Shown here in pieces: positions 44,162-56,896 of a stretch of 64,000 bases of DNA. Numbering within the stretch: the stretch's first letter is position 1; every line of letters begins with the position of its first letter. The notes below the pieces were generated by a model. It had not been told where the DNA came from. It did no database searches and was given only the letters and a program-made list of their open reading frames with translations. The translations under genes were made by a program, and so were the position numbers. Where the stretch lies: the NCBI GenBank assembly GCA_016870795.1, contig VGAJ01000001.1:1-64000 (forward strand). The letters run 5' to 3'. This stretch comes from Actinomycetota bacterium. Lineage in GTDB: Bacteria; Actinomycetota; Actinomycetes; Nanopelagicales; Nanopelagicaceae.

Positions 44162-44998
44162 TTAGCCCTTTGATTCTTCAGAGGGTTCATTCTTTTGATA
44201 CTTAACTCTAAATTCTTCAGCCTCACCTGCGCGCCCGGCTGCAATTAAGGCCTGGATATATGCGCCTTGAAGTTTGGCAGCAAAGCTGGCATCGCTAAGT
44301 GTTAGCTCAGGACAGGTTAGCGTCACAACAGCTGCCTCACTTTGACCAAGAGCGCTTCTTGCCCCGGCAGCGGCAATACGCAGCTCGACTCGCTCGCCTT
44401 GGCTTAGTAATTTGGGATCGATAGAGCCGGCAATTTCAAGGGTTTTTCGGGGATTTCCCAGGGCAAGCTCTGCTTGGGCTAGATATGGCAGGGCAGATTG
44501 AGAGCCTGAAATTCTTATCGCCGCTCTTAACTCTTTCTGAGCAACTTCATATTTCTCAAAATTCAGCGCAGCAATTCCAGCCCGCTCTCTAACAATTGCA
44601 ACTCTTCCCGCTCTAAATACTGCTGCCTGGCCATGCCAGAATGCTCGCTCTGGATTACTCTCAAGAAATAGATTTATGCAGACTAAATGCTTTGCAACAA
44701 CTTCTCCGTTTTCAGCAGCGAGTGTGCCGAGTGCAAATGCATCTCTCTTCTCTAACTCTTTTCCAGTTACTTCTATTGGAATATCAGGTTCTGCAAATTT
44801 TCTTACTCTTCTGTTTTCATCTCGTAAATCATTTCTCTCGCGACCAACACCGCCTCTTGCAAGCCTTGGACCGCTTCTATCAGAACCTCTGCGATCGCTT
44901 GGTTTTCTATCGCTAGGTTTTCTATCGCTAGGTTTTCTGGAAGAAGGCCTGCGATCAGAGCTCTTGTGATAGGAAGGACGTGCAGGTCTTTCAACCAT
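44162..44998 (-). CDS. TPR-like protein with Arg/Ser/Asp-rich repeat N-terminus
   Basis: 278-residue protein. The first 60 residues are low complexity with tandem RKPSD pentapeptides (from a 15-base DNA repeat at 44894-44938) and many Arg/Ser/Asp. The rest is helical with tetratricopeptide-like features ('EKRDAFALGTLAAENGEVVAKH', 'LGNPRKTLEIAGSIDPKLL'). It resembles the TPR protein between tyrS and tlyA in other actinobacteria (Rv1691 region). ATG 44998 is chosen over 45016 because AAGGAGGAG lies just upstream. Function unknown; the basic repeat may bind RNA. Confidence 0.78.
   Translation of the reverse strand: MVERPARPSYHKSSDRRPSSRKPSDRKPSDRKPSDRRGSDRSGPRLARGGVGRERNDLRDENRRVRKFAEPDIPIEVTGKELEKRDAFALGTLAAENGEVVAKHLVCINLFLESNPERAFWHGQAAVFRAGRVAIVRERAGIAALNFEKYEVAQKELRAAIRISGSQSALPYLAQAELALGNPRKTLEIAGSIDPKLLSQGERVELRIAAAGARSALGQSEAAVVTLTCPELTLSDASFAAKLQGAYIQALIAAGRAGEAEEFRVKYQKNEPSEESKG
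44894..44938 (-). repeat. Three tandem 15-base repeats coding RKPSD
   Basis: Units ATCGCTTGGTTTTCT, ATCGCTAGGTTTTCT, ATCGCTAGGTTTTCT (plus strand): the last two identical, the first with one change. In-frame with the TPR protein gene (five codons per unit), so copy number can change by slippage without a frameshift. Confidence 0.9.
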
Positions 44999-45041
44999 TA
45001 GCTCCTCCTTAACCAATATCTTGAAGTCTATGTTAGAGATG

Positions 45042-45076
45042 AAAAGAAAAAAGGGGCCGCAGTAAACTGCAACCCC
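45042..45076 (-). terminator. Rho-independent terminator of the rrn operon
   Basis: Minus-strand GGGGTTGCAG-TTTA-CTGCGGCCCC hairpin (10-base stem with two G-U pairs) followed by TTTTTTC and further T-rich sequence, starting 15 bases after the 5S gene and ahead of the TPR gene's Shine-Dalgarno. Confidence 0.9.
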
Positions 45077-45090
45077 TCGTTTCTAATATA

Positions 45091-45208
45091 AGTCCGGCGG
45101 CGTTCTACTCTCCCACAAGGTGACCCGTGCAGTACCATCGACGCTGAGAGGCTTAACTTCCGGGTTCGGAATGGGACCGGGTGTTTCCCTCTCGCTATGA
45201 CCGCCGAA
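45091..45208 (-). rRNA. rrf: 5S ribosomal RNA
   Basis: 118-base 5S gene: 5' TTCGGCGGTCATAGCGAGAG, the loop CCCATTCCGAACCCGGAAGTT and 3' end pairing CCGCCGG. Last gene of the operon. Ends approximate to a few bases. Confidence 0.95.
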
Positions 45209-45285
45209 ACGCTATTGAGATGTCAATCAAAACCATCAAATATCTTTCGATCTTTGATTTGGTTCCCGACCGTATCTCGGGAACC

Positions 45286-45299
45286 ACACAGTGGACGCG
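45286..45299 (-). other. 23S processing stem, 3' arm
   Basis: ACACAGTGGACGCG (plus strand) is the exact complement of 48416-48429. Together the two arms make a 14-base-pair stem bracketing 23S, the expected RNase III-type processing stem. Confidence 0.75.
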
Positions 45300-45309
45300 T
45301 AGCAACTTT

Positions 45310-50122
<4,813 letters not shown>

Positions 50123-50370
50123 TTGATTCAACGAGACGTTGATTCCGGCGAAAGACATAACAAACTGTCGTTTATTTATTGTCTTTGACCAATTGATTTA
50201 TTTACAAAGGATTCGACGGGCATGGCAATAAAGCCATACCTCATCGAGGTAATTGGCATTGACTTTTGGCACGCTGTTGAGTTCTCAAGGTACGGGTGCG
50301 CACCGATTCCGGGCCTTACAGCCGTTGGCAGGGCACAACCAATCCGCCCCTTTTACAGGGCAGAAGGAGA
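50123..50370 (-). other. 16S leader with boxA and processing arm
   Basis: Leader of about 250 bases on the minus strand, no ORF. It has the palindromic boxA-like TTGAGAACTCAA (plus 50277-50288) next to GGCACGCTGTTG (50268-50279), the 5' arm of a 12-base stem with 48521-48532. The rest (50140-50230) is AT-rich with no feature I recognise. Confidence 0.7.
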
Positions 50371-50399
50371 AACTTAGGCCTTTAATCACTTAGGGTCAA
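50371..50399 (-). promoter_or_regulatory. Main rrn promoter
   Basis: TTGACC (50399-50394), exactly 17 bases, TAAGTT (50376-50371) on the minus strand. This gives a transcript about 250 bases ahead of 16S. The tyrS gene ends about 170 bases upstream and has its own apparent terminator. Confidence 0.75.
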
Positions 50400-50439
50400 A
50401 TCACCCCCTGCAAAACCCAAAAAATGGGGCGCAGAGGCC

Positions 50440-50466
50440 AAAAAACCTTGATAAATAAGGGTTTTA
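50440..50466 (-). terminator. Probable terminator of the arg-tyrS operon
   Basis: Minus strand AAAACCCTT-ATTTATC-AAGGTTTTTT: a short stem (AACC-CTT/AAGGTT, one bulge) with a run of six T. Weak but well placed between tyrS and the rrn promoter. A nearby CCCATTTTTTGGG hairpin may add to it. Confidence 0.5.
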
Positions 50467-50569
50467 GCTTCTAGGGAAGTTCTTGCTCGACTACTCGGCC
50501 TGGTGTTGAAGTCCGATTTCGTAGCGAGGAAGCCAAGGATAACGCTCTTTTTTAAGGGGTGCAAGTCCT

Positions 50570-51844
50570 CTAATCGGTGATTTCTACCGCAACCAGATCG
50601 CGTTTTCCTTTACGGAGCAAGAGAAATTGACCATGAAGCAGATCAGAACTCTTTGGAGCGAAATCCTCGCCAGTAATTTTCTCATTATTTAAATATGCCC
50701 CGCCCTCTTTGATAACTCTTCGCGCAGCAGACTTAGATTCCACCACTCCAGAGCTAGCAATTAGATCTACCCAGGAAGGAATCTCTGCTCCCTTTTTAAT
50801 TCTTGCCTTTGGAAGCTCTGCTAGCGCCGACTTTAAAGTTTCAATGTCGAGATCTCTTATCTCGCCCTGACCAAATAGAGCTTTCGCTGCAGCTTCTACC
50901 TTTCTTGCTTGATCAGCGCCATGAAGAAGCGTTGTTACCTCTCTGGCAAGTTCTCGATGGGCCTCTCTTGCCCCAGGATTTGTTTTGAGAGATTCAAAGA
51001 GCGCCTCGAGCTCCCCGCGAGACTTAAATGAAAATGTCTTTAACAATTGTTCAACATCTCTATCATCAGAATTTAAGAAAAATTGAAAGAGCGCATAGGC
51101 CGAGGTCATAGTGGGATCTAGCCAAATTGCTCCCTCTGCAGTTTTGCCAAACTTTGTTCCATCAGCTTTTGCAAGAAGAGGGATTGTTAGGGCGTGCGCG
51201 CTCTTTGCTTCCACGCGACGAATTAGATCAACGCCTGCAACAATATTTCCCCACTGATCGCTGCCACCAATTTGTAGTGCGCAGTTATGTCTTCTAAAAA
51301 GTTCCAGATAATCAAAGGCCTGCATCACTTGATAAGAAAATTCAGTATAGGAAATGCCACCTGATTCAAGGCGAGAGGCCACTGAATCCTTAGCTAGCAT
51401 CTGATTGACACTAAAGTGTTTTCCAATATCTCTTAGGAATTCAATTGCTGAAACAGGCGCCGTCCAATCAAAATTATTTGCCATAATCGCCGCGTTCTTG
51501 CCAGTGAAATCAAGAAAGCCCTCTAATTGCTTTCTGATTCGCTCAACCCAATCAGCAACTAAATCAGCTTCATTTAGGCTTCGCTCAGCGCTTCGCCCAC
51601 TTGGATCTCCTACTAAACCTGTGGCTCCCCCAACAAGTGCTATCGGTTTATAACCAGCTAATTGAAACCTGCGAAGCAGCGTTAGAGCAACTAAATTTCC
51701 AATGTGAAGACTTGGAGCAGTTGGATCAAATCCAAGATAAAGACTTGCTCCAGGGTTAGATAGATACTTCTCTAACTCAGCTCTATCTGTACTCTGAGCG
51801 ATAGAGCCGCGCCAAGTTAAATCATCTAGTAGCGCTTTGCTCAT
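50570..51844 (-). CDS. tyrS: Tyrosyl-tRNA synthetase
   Basis: 424-residue class I synthetase: HIGH motif 'PSLHIGNLVALTLLRRF' near residue 45, 'YTEFSYQVMQAFDY' (tyrosine site), a KMSKS-like 'TKFGKTAEGAIWLD', and a C-terminal S4 domain ('SKSAARRVIKEGGAYLN'). It is the last gene of the arg operon with an ATGA overlap with argH, so its expression may fall under ArgR control unless an internal promoter exists. Confidence 0.96.
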   Translation of the reverse strand: MSKALLDDLTWRGSIAQSTDRAELEKYLSNPGASLYLGFDPTAPSLHIGNLVALTLLRRFQLAGYKPIALVGGATGLVGDPSGRSAERSLNEADLVADWVERIRKQLEGFLDFTGKNAAIMANNFDWTAPVSAIEFLRDIGKHFSVNQMLAKDSVASRLESGGISYTEFSYQVMQAFDYLELFRRHNCALQIGGSDQWGNIVAGVDLIRRVEAKSAHALTIPLLAKADGTKFGKTAEGAIWLDPTMTSAYALFQFFLNSDDRDVEQLLKTFSFKSRGELEALFESLKTNPGAREAHRELAREVTTLLHGADQARKVEAAAKALFGQGEIRDLDIETLKSALAELPKARIKKGAEIPSWVDLIASSGVVESKSAARRVIKEGGAYLNNEKITGEDFAPKSSDLLHGQFLLLRKGKRDLVAVEITD

Positions 51845-53268
51845 TGGTCCATCATGCCTGAAAATCTCTTCCGCTCGCCGGCAAATTCGCTAGCGTCAGC
51901 AGAAATTTTCACTCGTAAATTAGCAATCTGTTTCTTAACGCTCTCAGGGGCGGTTCCACTTGCGCTAGCTCTAGCAGTCAAGGCTGCATCAAGATTAAGA
52001 CGGCTTCGAATCTCGCCACTTAAGAGTGGATGAATACTCTTAAGATCTAAATCATTTAATTGATCAAGTTCAATTGAAAGCTCTTCACATCTTCTAACCG
52101 CTTTACCTGCGGCATCGTGGGCGATAGGAAAAGCCACTCCCTTAAGAACTAGAAAGTCGGCAATCTCAGTAGCAAGGGAAAAACCAAGGGGCGCTGCTGC
52201 TCTCATCTTCTCTCTATCAAATTTACTAGTTGCAACCATCCCAGTAATTGCGGGAAGCAATAGCAGGAGATTCTCTACTGCATCAAATGTCAGCTCTTTA
52301 TCCTCTTGCAAGTCGCGGTTATAGGCAAAGGGCAAACCTTTTAGAACGGTTAATAATCCAGTTAGTGATCCAATAAATCGCCCAGCTTTTCCTCTCGCAA
52401 GTTCTGCTGCATCGGGATTTTTCTTCTGCGGCATAATCGAAGAGCCTGTTGCATAAGCATCATCTAATTCAACCCAAGCAAATTCACTACTTGCATAAAG
52501 GCTCCACTCCTCACCGATTCTTGAGAGATGAATACCGATTAACGAAATAACAAAGAGAGCCTCTGCGACAAAATCTCTATCGCTAACTGCATCAATGCTA
52601 TTTGCTATTGCTCCGCTAAATCCAAGCTCCTTAGCACTTGATTCAGGATTCAGTGGAAGTGATGATCCGGCTAGCGCGCCTGCGCCAAGGGGTGAGAGAT
52701 TACTCCTGGTCAGCCAATCTGAGATTCTTGAAACATCCCTACTTAGACTGTGAGCATGCTTAGCTAACTCATGACCAAATGAAACTGGTTGAGCATGTTG
52801 AAGATGGGTAAAGCCAGGTGAAACATCGCCTGCATATTCACCTGCTAGATCGGTGATAGCGCTACTAAGTTTTAGAGTCTCTAGTGCAATTTCAATCATG
52901 TGATCAATTAAGTAGAGTCGAAAATCGGTAGCTACTTGATCATTTCGTGATCGACCAGCTCTTATTGCTCCACCTTCTGCGCCAAGTTTTTCTATAAGTC
53001 CTCGCTCAAGTGCTGAATGGACATCTTCATCGCTAGCAATCGGAGCAAATTTGCCACTTGCTACTTCACTTTGTAGCTCTTTGATTGCACTTCTTATTTT
53101 GGCCGCTAGGGCTTTATCGATTATGGCACTTGCCTCTAAAGAATTAAGGTGAGCTAGCGAACTTCTTAAGTCATAGGAAGCAAGGCGCCAATCAAAGTGG
53201 ACGCTCCTTGAGAGTGCAAACATCGCCTCTCCAGCCTCTTTTGAGAACCTGCCGCCCCAAAGCGCCAT
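51841..53268 (-). CDS. argH: Argininosuccinate lyase
   Basis: 475-residue fumarase/aspartase-superfamily enzyme that splits argininosuccinate to arginine and fumarate. Signature 'TGSSIMPQKKNPDAAELARGKAG' and the 'RAGRSRNDQVATDFRLY' and 'FTHLQHAQPVSFGHEL' segments are intact. One-base overlap with argR, ATGA with tyrS. Its normal partner argG (argininosuccinate synthase) is not in the cluster. Confidence 0.95.
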   Translation of the reverse strand: MALWGGRFSKEAGEAMFALSRSVHFDWRLASYDLRSSLAHLNSLEASAIIDKALAAKIRSAIKELQSEVASGKFAPIASDEDVHSALERGLIEKLGAEGGAIRAGRSRNDQVATDFRLYLIDHMIEIALETLKLSSAITDLAGEYAGDVSPGFTHLQHAQPVSFGHELAKHAHSLSRDVSRISDWLTRSNLSPLGAGALAGSSLPLNPESSAKELGFSGAIANSIDAVSDRDFVAEALFVISLIGIHLSRIGEEWSLYASSEFAWVELDDAYATGSSIMPQKKNPDAAELARGKAGRFIGSLTGLLTVLKGLPFAYNRDLQEDKELTFDAVENLLLLLPAITGMVATSKFDREKMRAAAPLGFSLATEIADFLVLKGVAFPIAHDAAGKAVRRCEELSIELDQLNDLDLKSIHPLLSGEIRSRLNLDAALTARASASGTAPESVKKQIANLRVKISADASEFAGERKRFSGMMDQ

Positions 53269-53801
53269 TACCTTCTCGCCTTCTTTGACTTGCTCGTTTT
53301 CCGAGCGTTACTTGAAAACTCAGAAGCAATGTAATCACGAAGCTCGGCAGCGAGAAGCTTTCCTCCGCTTGCGTTTCGTGAAATAACTAAAACTGTGTCA
53401 TCTCCTGCGATAGTTCCTATTGCATTTGAAAGCTCTGAGCTCTCCGAAGCGCGATCAAGGGCGCTAGCAAGTAGTTGCGCTCCCCCTGGTGGAGTCTTTA
53501 TAACAACGATATTTCCGCTAGCGGTGATACTCAATAAAAGTTGATCAGAGACTCGGGCCATTCTAGCCAAAGGTTCCACGCTTGAATCGAGAAATTGATA
53601 GCGCATTACCCCAGAGGCATCTTTACCTCTAACCGCTCCAACATCATCGAGGTCTCGACTTGCAGTTGCCTGCGTTACTTCAATACCTTCATCAGCCAAA
53701 AGCTCCACTAAATCGCCTTGCGAATGAACAAGGCCTTGGTTAACAAAATTGACTACAAGCGCCCGTCTTGCATTAGAGGAGAGAGTTCCACGTTTAGCCA
53801 C
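53268..53801 (-). CDS. argR: Arginine repressor
   Basis: 177-residue ArgR: N-terminal winged helix ('NARRALVVNFVNQGLVHSQGDL', 'ATASRDLDDVGAVRG') and C-terminal hexamerisation/arginine-binding domain ('IVVIKTPPGGAQLLASALD', 'TIAGDDTVLVISRNA'). C-terminus is Lys/Arg-rich. GTG 53801 is chosen over the track start 53840 because AGGAGA lies just upstream and homologues begin with 'AKRGTLSSNAR'-like sequence. Expected to bind the double box at 57933-57966. Confidence 0.92.
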   Translation of the reverse strand: MAKRGTLSSNARRALVVNFVNQGLVHSQGDLVELLADEGIEVTQATASRDLDDVGAVRGKDASGVMRYQFLDSSVEPLARMARVSDQLLLSITASGNIVVIKTPPGGAQLLASALDRASESSELSNAIGTIAGDDTVLVISRNASGGKLLAAELRDYIASEFSSNARKTSKSKKARR

Positions 53802-54975
53802 GATAAATCTCCTCACAACTTGAATTAAAAGCAGTGACAAAAGACATGATCTGCTTTTCGCTTACTACGTAAGCTGGAGCAATTCTAATTACATCAGCGC
53901 TGGCAGCATTTACTAGAAACCCTCTAGATTGCATATCGGCTGCAATCTTCTTAGCTTTATTCTCCTTTATACAAATACCTATTAGTAAGCCTTTGCCTCG
54001 AACTTGTTCCACTCCAATGATTGGCGAGATCAAGTTTCGTATTAGCGCTCCCTTTACAGTATTTAGCGCCAGATAATTCTTCTTCTCAATCTCATCAATA
54101 ACTGCAATCGCTGCAGCAGCAGCAACAGGATTTCCTCCAAAGGTGCTGCCATGCGAACCCGCTTTAAAAAGTTCAGATGCTTTGCCTAACGTGATCATTG
54201 CTGCCAATGGAAGTCCGCCCCCTAAGCCTTTTGCAATTGTGATTAGATCTGGCTTTATTCCTTCATCTTCATATCCAAACCAACTTCCGCAGCGACCCAT
54301 ACCGGTCTGCACTGCATCTATTGCAAGCAGAGCGCCATTTTCATCACAGATCTGCCTTGCTGCCTTTAAGTAGCCAATTGGAGGAGTTACTACCCCGGCC
54401 TCGCCCATAATGGGCTCAAGAATTACCATGGAAGTTCTCTTATTAACTACCCTTTTTAAAGCTTTGATATCGCCATACTTCACATGCTTAACTCCAGGAA
54501 GCAATGGCTTGAAAGCATCCTTCTTAGAACTCTGTCCAGTTAGCGAAAGTGCTCCCATGGTTCTTCCGTGAAATGCCCCAGTTGCGGCAACTATTCTCTT
54601 GCCGCGATGAAGACGAGCAATTTTTATAGCTGCTTCATTTGCCTCAGCTCCTGAATTGCAGAAGAAAACTCTTGCGCTCCTATCTGACGTCATTTTCTGA
54701 AGTTTCCCAGCAAGCTCTAGCGCCACAGGATGTGCATAGAAGTTACTAACATGGCTTAATTGCCTAATCTGCTTTGAGACAGCGGCCACTATGGCTGGAT
54801 GGTTATGGCCCAGAAGATTTGTTGCAATACCTCCCAGGAAGTCTAGGTATTTGACCCCATCTAAATCCCAGACTTCAATACCTTTACCTTTTGAAAGAGA
54901 GATGCTGGGGGTTCCATAATTGCTCTGCATTACAGAGTTCCATTTTCTCAGTGATTCTTTATTACTTTTCTTCAT
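53794..54975 (-). CDS. argD: Acetylornithine aminotransferase
   Basis: 393-residue PLP enzyme of arginine synthesis (class III aminotransferase). The PLP lysine is in 'LITIAKGLGGGLPLAAMI', with 'FCNSGAEANEAAIKIARLH' and 'GSTFGGNPVAAAAAIA' also present. ATGA overlap with argB, 8-base overlap with argR. Confidence 0.95.
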   Translation of the reverse strand: MKKSNKESLRKWNSVMQSNYGTPSISLSKGKGIEVWDLDGVKYLDFLGGIATNLLGHNHPAIVAAVSKQIRQLSHVSNFYAHPVALELAGKLQKMTSDRSARVFFCNSGAEANEAAIKIARLHRGKRIVAATGAFHGRTMGALSLTGQSSKKDAFKPLLPGVKHVKYGDIKALKRVVNKRTSMVILEPIMGEAGVVTPPIGYLKAARQICDENGALLAIDAVQTGMGRCGSWFGYEDEGIKPDLITIAKGLGGGLPLAAMITLGKASELFKAGSHGSTFGGNPVAAAAAIAVIDEIEKKNYLALNTVKGALIRNLISPIIGVEQVRGKGLLIGICIKENKAKKIAADMQSRGFLVNAASADVIRIAPAYVVSEKQIMSFVTAFNSSCEEIYRG

Positions 54976-55730
54976 GGCTTTACCAACGTTCCACCATCGC
55001 CGCTTAAGGCATCAATAAATGCCGGAAGTGATGTGCCATCAATAACCCTTGCAGATGATGCTCCAGATTCAATCGCGTTGATTACCGCTTCAACCTTTGG
55101 AACCATTCCACCTTCAAATGAGATCTTCTTCAAATCAGAGATAGTGATCTCTGTTATCAATGAAGAGCGATCTGGCCATGCGCTATAGATGCCAGGGACA
55201 TCGGTAAGAAAAAGAGCCTCATTTGCTCGAAGTGAGCCTGCAATAGCCCCTGCTGCGATATCTGCATTTACATTAAGGGCCCTAGTTGAACTGTCATTGG
55301 CAACTGGAGATATGACAGGTAAATATCCCATATCTAGTAAATCATTAATGATCTTTGGATTCACTTTTTTAATCTTTCCAACCAGGCCAAACTTAGCCTC
55401 ATCCCTTAATTCAACTTCTAGTAATTGGTTATCACTTCCTGTGATTCCAACTGCAGGAAATCCAGCAGCGATTAAATCTCTAACGACCGAGCGCAGCACA
55501 CTTCCGGTTAGGACAAATTCAACAACCTCCATAATTTCAGGAGTTGTAATGCGAAAGCCGTTGACGCTTGATTTTTCAATACCGCGTCTTGCAAGCTCCT
55601 TATCTATCTGCGGTCCACCGCCATGGACGATTACAAATCTCTCCCCTAATTCAAAGCGGCTAGCAATCTCGCTCGCCCATTTTCTGGAGTGCTCCCCCAT
55701 GGCATGACCACCAAATTTAATAACGATCAT
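54972..55730 (-). CDS. argB: Acetylglutamate kinase, short form
   Basis: 252-residue amino-acid kinase: 'VIKFGGHAMGEHSRKWASEI', 'VIVHGGGPQIDKELARRG', 'VNGFRITTPEIMEVVEFVLTG', 'NVNADIAAGAIAGSLRA' and the C-terminal 'SGDGGTLVKP'. It lacks the N-terminal helix (25 or more residues) of the arginine-sensitive hexameric type and is close in length to the dimeric, arginine-insensitive E. coli enzyme (258 residues). ATGA overlap with argJ fixes the start. Confidence 0.92.
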   Translation of the reverse strand: MIVIKFGGHAMGEHSRKWASEIASRFELGERFVIVHGGGPQIDKELARRGIEKSSVNGFRITTPEIMEVVEFVLTGSVLRSVVRDLIAAGFPAVGITGSDNQLLEVELRDEAKFGLVGKIKKVNPKIINDLLDMGYLPVISPVANDSSTRALNVNADIAAGAIAGSLRANEALFLTDVPGIYSAWPDRSSLITEITISDLKKISFEGGMVPKVEAVINAIESGASSARVIDGTSLPAFIDALSGDGGTLVKP

Positions 55731-56896
55731 GTTGAGTAAGCCGAATTCTCGTGAACATATGAAGCAGTTAAGTCATTGGTCCAGATAGTTGCCGAGGAGC
55801 TGCCTACCTTTAAATCAATCAGAATCTCTAGCAATTCCCCAGTCATATCTACCTTAGCTCTATCCTCCCCTGGCGAGCTTGACTTACAAACCTTTACTCC
55901 ATTTAGATCAACATCAATATTGAGTGGATCAATTACCGCATTGGTTGTTCCAATCGCTGCTAAAACTCGACCCCAATTAGGATCTTCTCCGCCAAGTGCG
56001 CACTTAAGAAGGTTATTCCTTGCACATGCTCTACCCACCTCGACGGCATCTCTCTCACTCTTAGCATTTATTGTGGTGATTGAAATGATCTTTGAGTGTC
56101 CTTCAGCATCAGCAATTAGCTGCTTTGAAAGACTTGCAGCAACGGCAAATAGCGCACGCTCAAGCTGCTCATCTAATATCTCAACTCCTGAAGCAGCAGA
56201 TGAAAGAAAGAGAACTGTGTCATTAGTTGATGTGCACCCATCTGAATCAATTCGATTAAAAGTCTTCTCACAAACTTTGGCGAAAATCTCATCGGCCACT
56301 GCCTTATCCACTTTTGCATCAGTCATTACTACCGAAAGCATGGTGGCAAGTGATGGCGCAAGCATTCCGGCTCCCTTGGCTATTCCGGTAAAACTAACAC
56401 CTGAGCTCTCATAGGTAGCGATCTTTGGTTTTGAATCAGTAGTCATAATTGCTCTTGCGAGATCTTCGGTTGAATTACTGCTCAAAGCAGAGTGGGCGAT
56501 TTTGACTCCTGCAAGTAATTTCTCCATATCAAGTCTTACGCCAATTAATCCAGTGGAACAGATAGCGACATCAGAGGATGAAATCGATAGCAAACTAGCT
56601 ACCTCTTCTGCTGATTTATGGGTATCAGCAAAGCCATCAGGGCCAGTGGCGGCATTTGCTCCACCACTATTTAGTAAGACTGCGGAGACTTGGTTATCTT
56701 TTAGAACTTGCCGGCTCCAGATAACAGGAGCTGCTACAACTTGATTGGTAGTAAAGACTGCACTTGCGAAATTATCAGGTCCATCATTAACAATGAGAGC
56801 TATATCTTTAGCCCCAGAGCTTTTAAGCCCGGCACTAACTCCAGATCCCCTAAAGCCCTTGGGAAGGCTCTGGCTATATTCACTCTTTAGAGTCAT
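55727..56896 (-). CDS. argJ: Glutamate N-acetyltransferase / amino-acid acetyltransferase
   Basis: 389-residue self-cleaving ornithine acetyltransferase. The cleavage site and nucleophile are in 'KGAGMLAPSLATMLSVVM' with Thr185 as the catalytic residue of the beta chain. It recycles the acetyl group between acetylornithine and glutamate, and may also act as a first-step synthase. Coupled to argC and argB by ATGA overlaps. Confidence 0.95.
   Translation of the reverse strand: MTLKSEYSQSLPKGFRGSGVSAGLKSSGAKDIALIVNDGPDNFASAVFTTNQVVAAPVIWSRQVLKDNQVSAVLLNSGGANAATGPDGFADTHKSAEEVASLLSISSSDVAICSTGLIGVRLDMEKLLAGVKIAHSALSSNSTEDLARAIMTTDSKPKIATYESSGVSFTGIAKGAGMLAPSLATMLSVVMTDAKVDKAVADEIFAKVCEKTFNRIDSDGCTSTNDTVLFLSSAASGVEILDEQLERALFAVAASLSKQLIADAEGHSKIISITTINAKSERDAVEVGRACARNNLLKCALGGEDPNWGRVLAAIGTTNAVIDPLNIDVDLNGVKVCKSSSPGEDRAKVDMTGELLEILIDLKVGSSSATIWTNDLTASYVHENSAYST

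Noticed and set aside
44894-44938. CRISPR-like short direct repeats
   Set aside because: Fifteen-base contiguous units without spacers, in frame within a protein gene.
55189-56414. Long plus-strand ORFs of 172 and 212 codons opposite argB and argJ
   Set aside because: Antisense shadows; the minus-strand genes have full conserved motifs and coupled overlaps.
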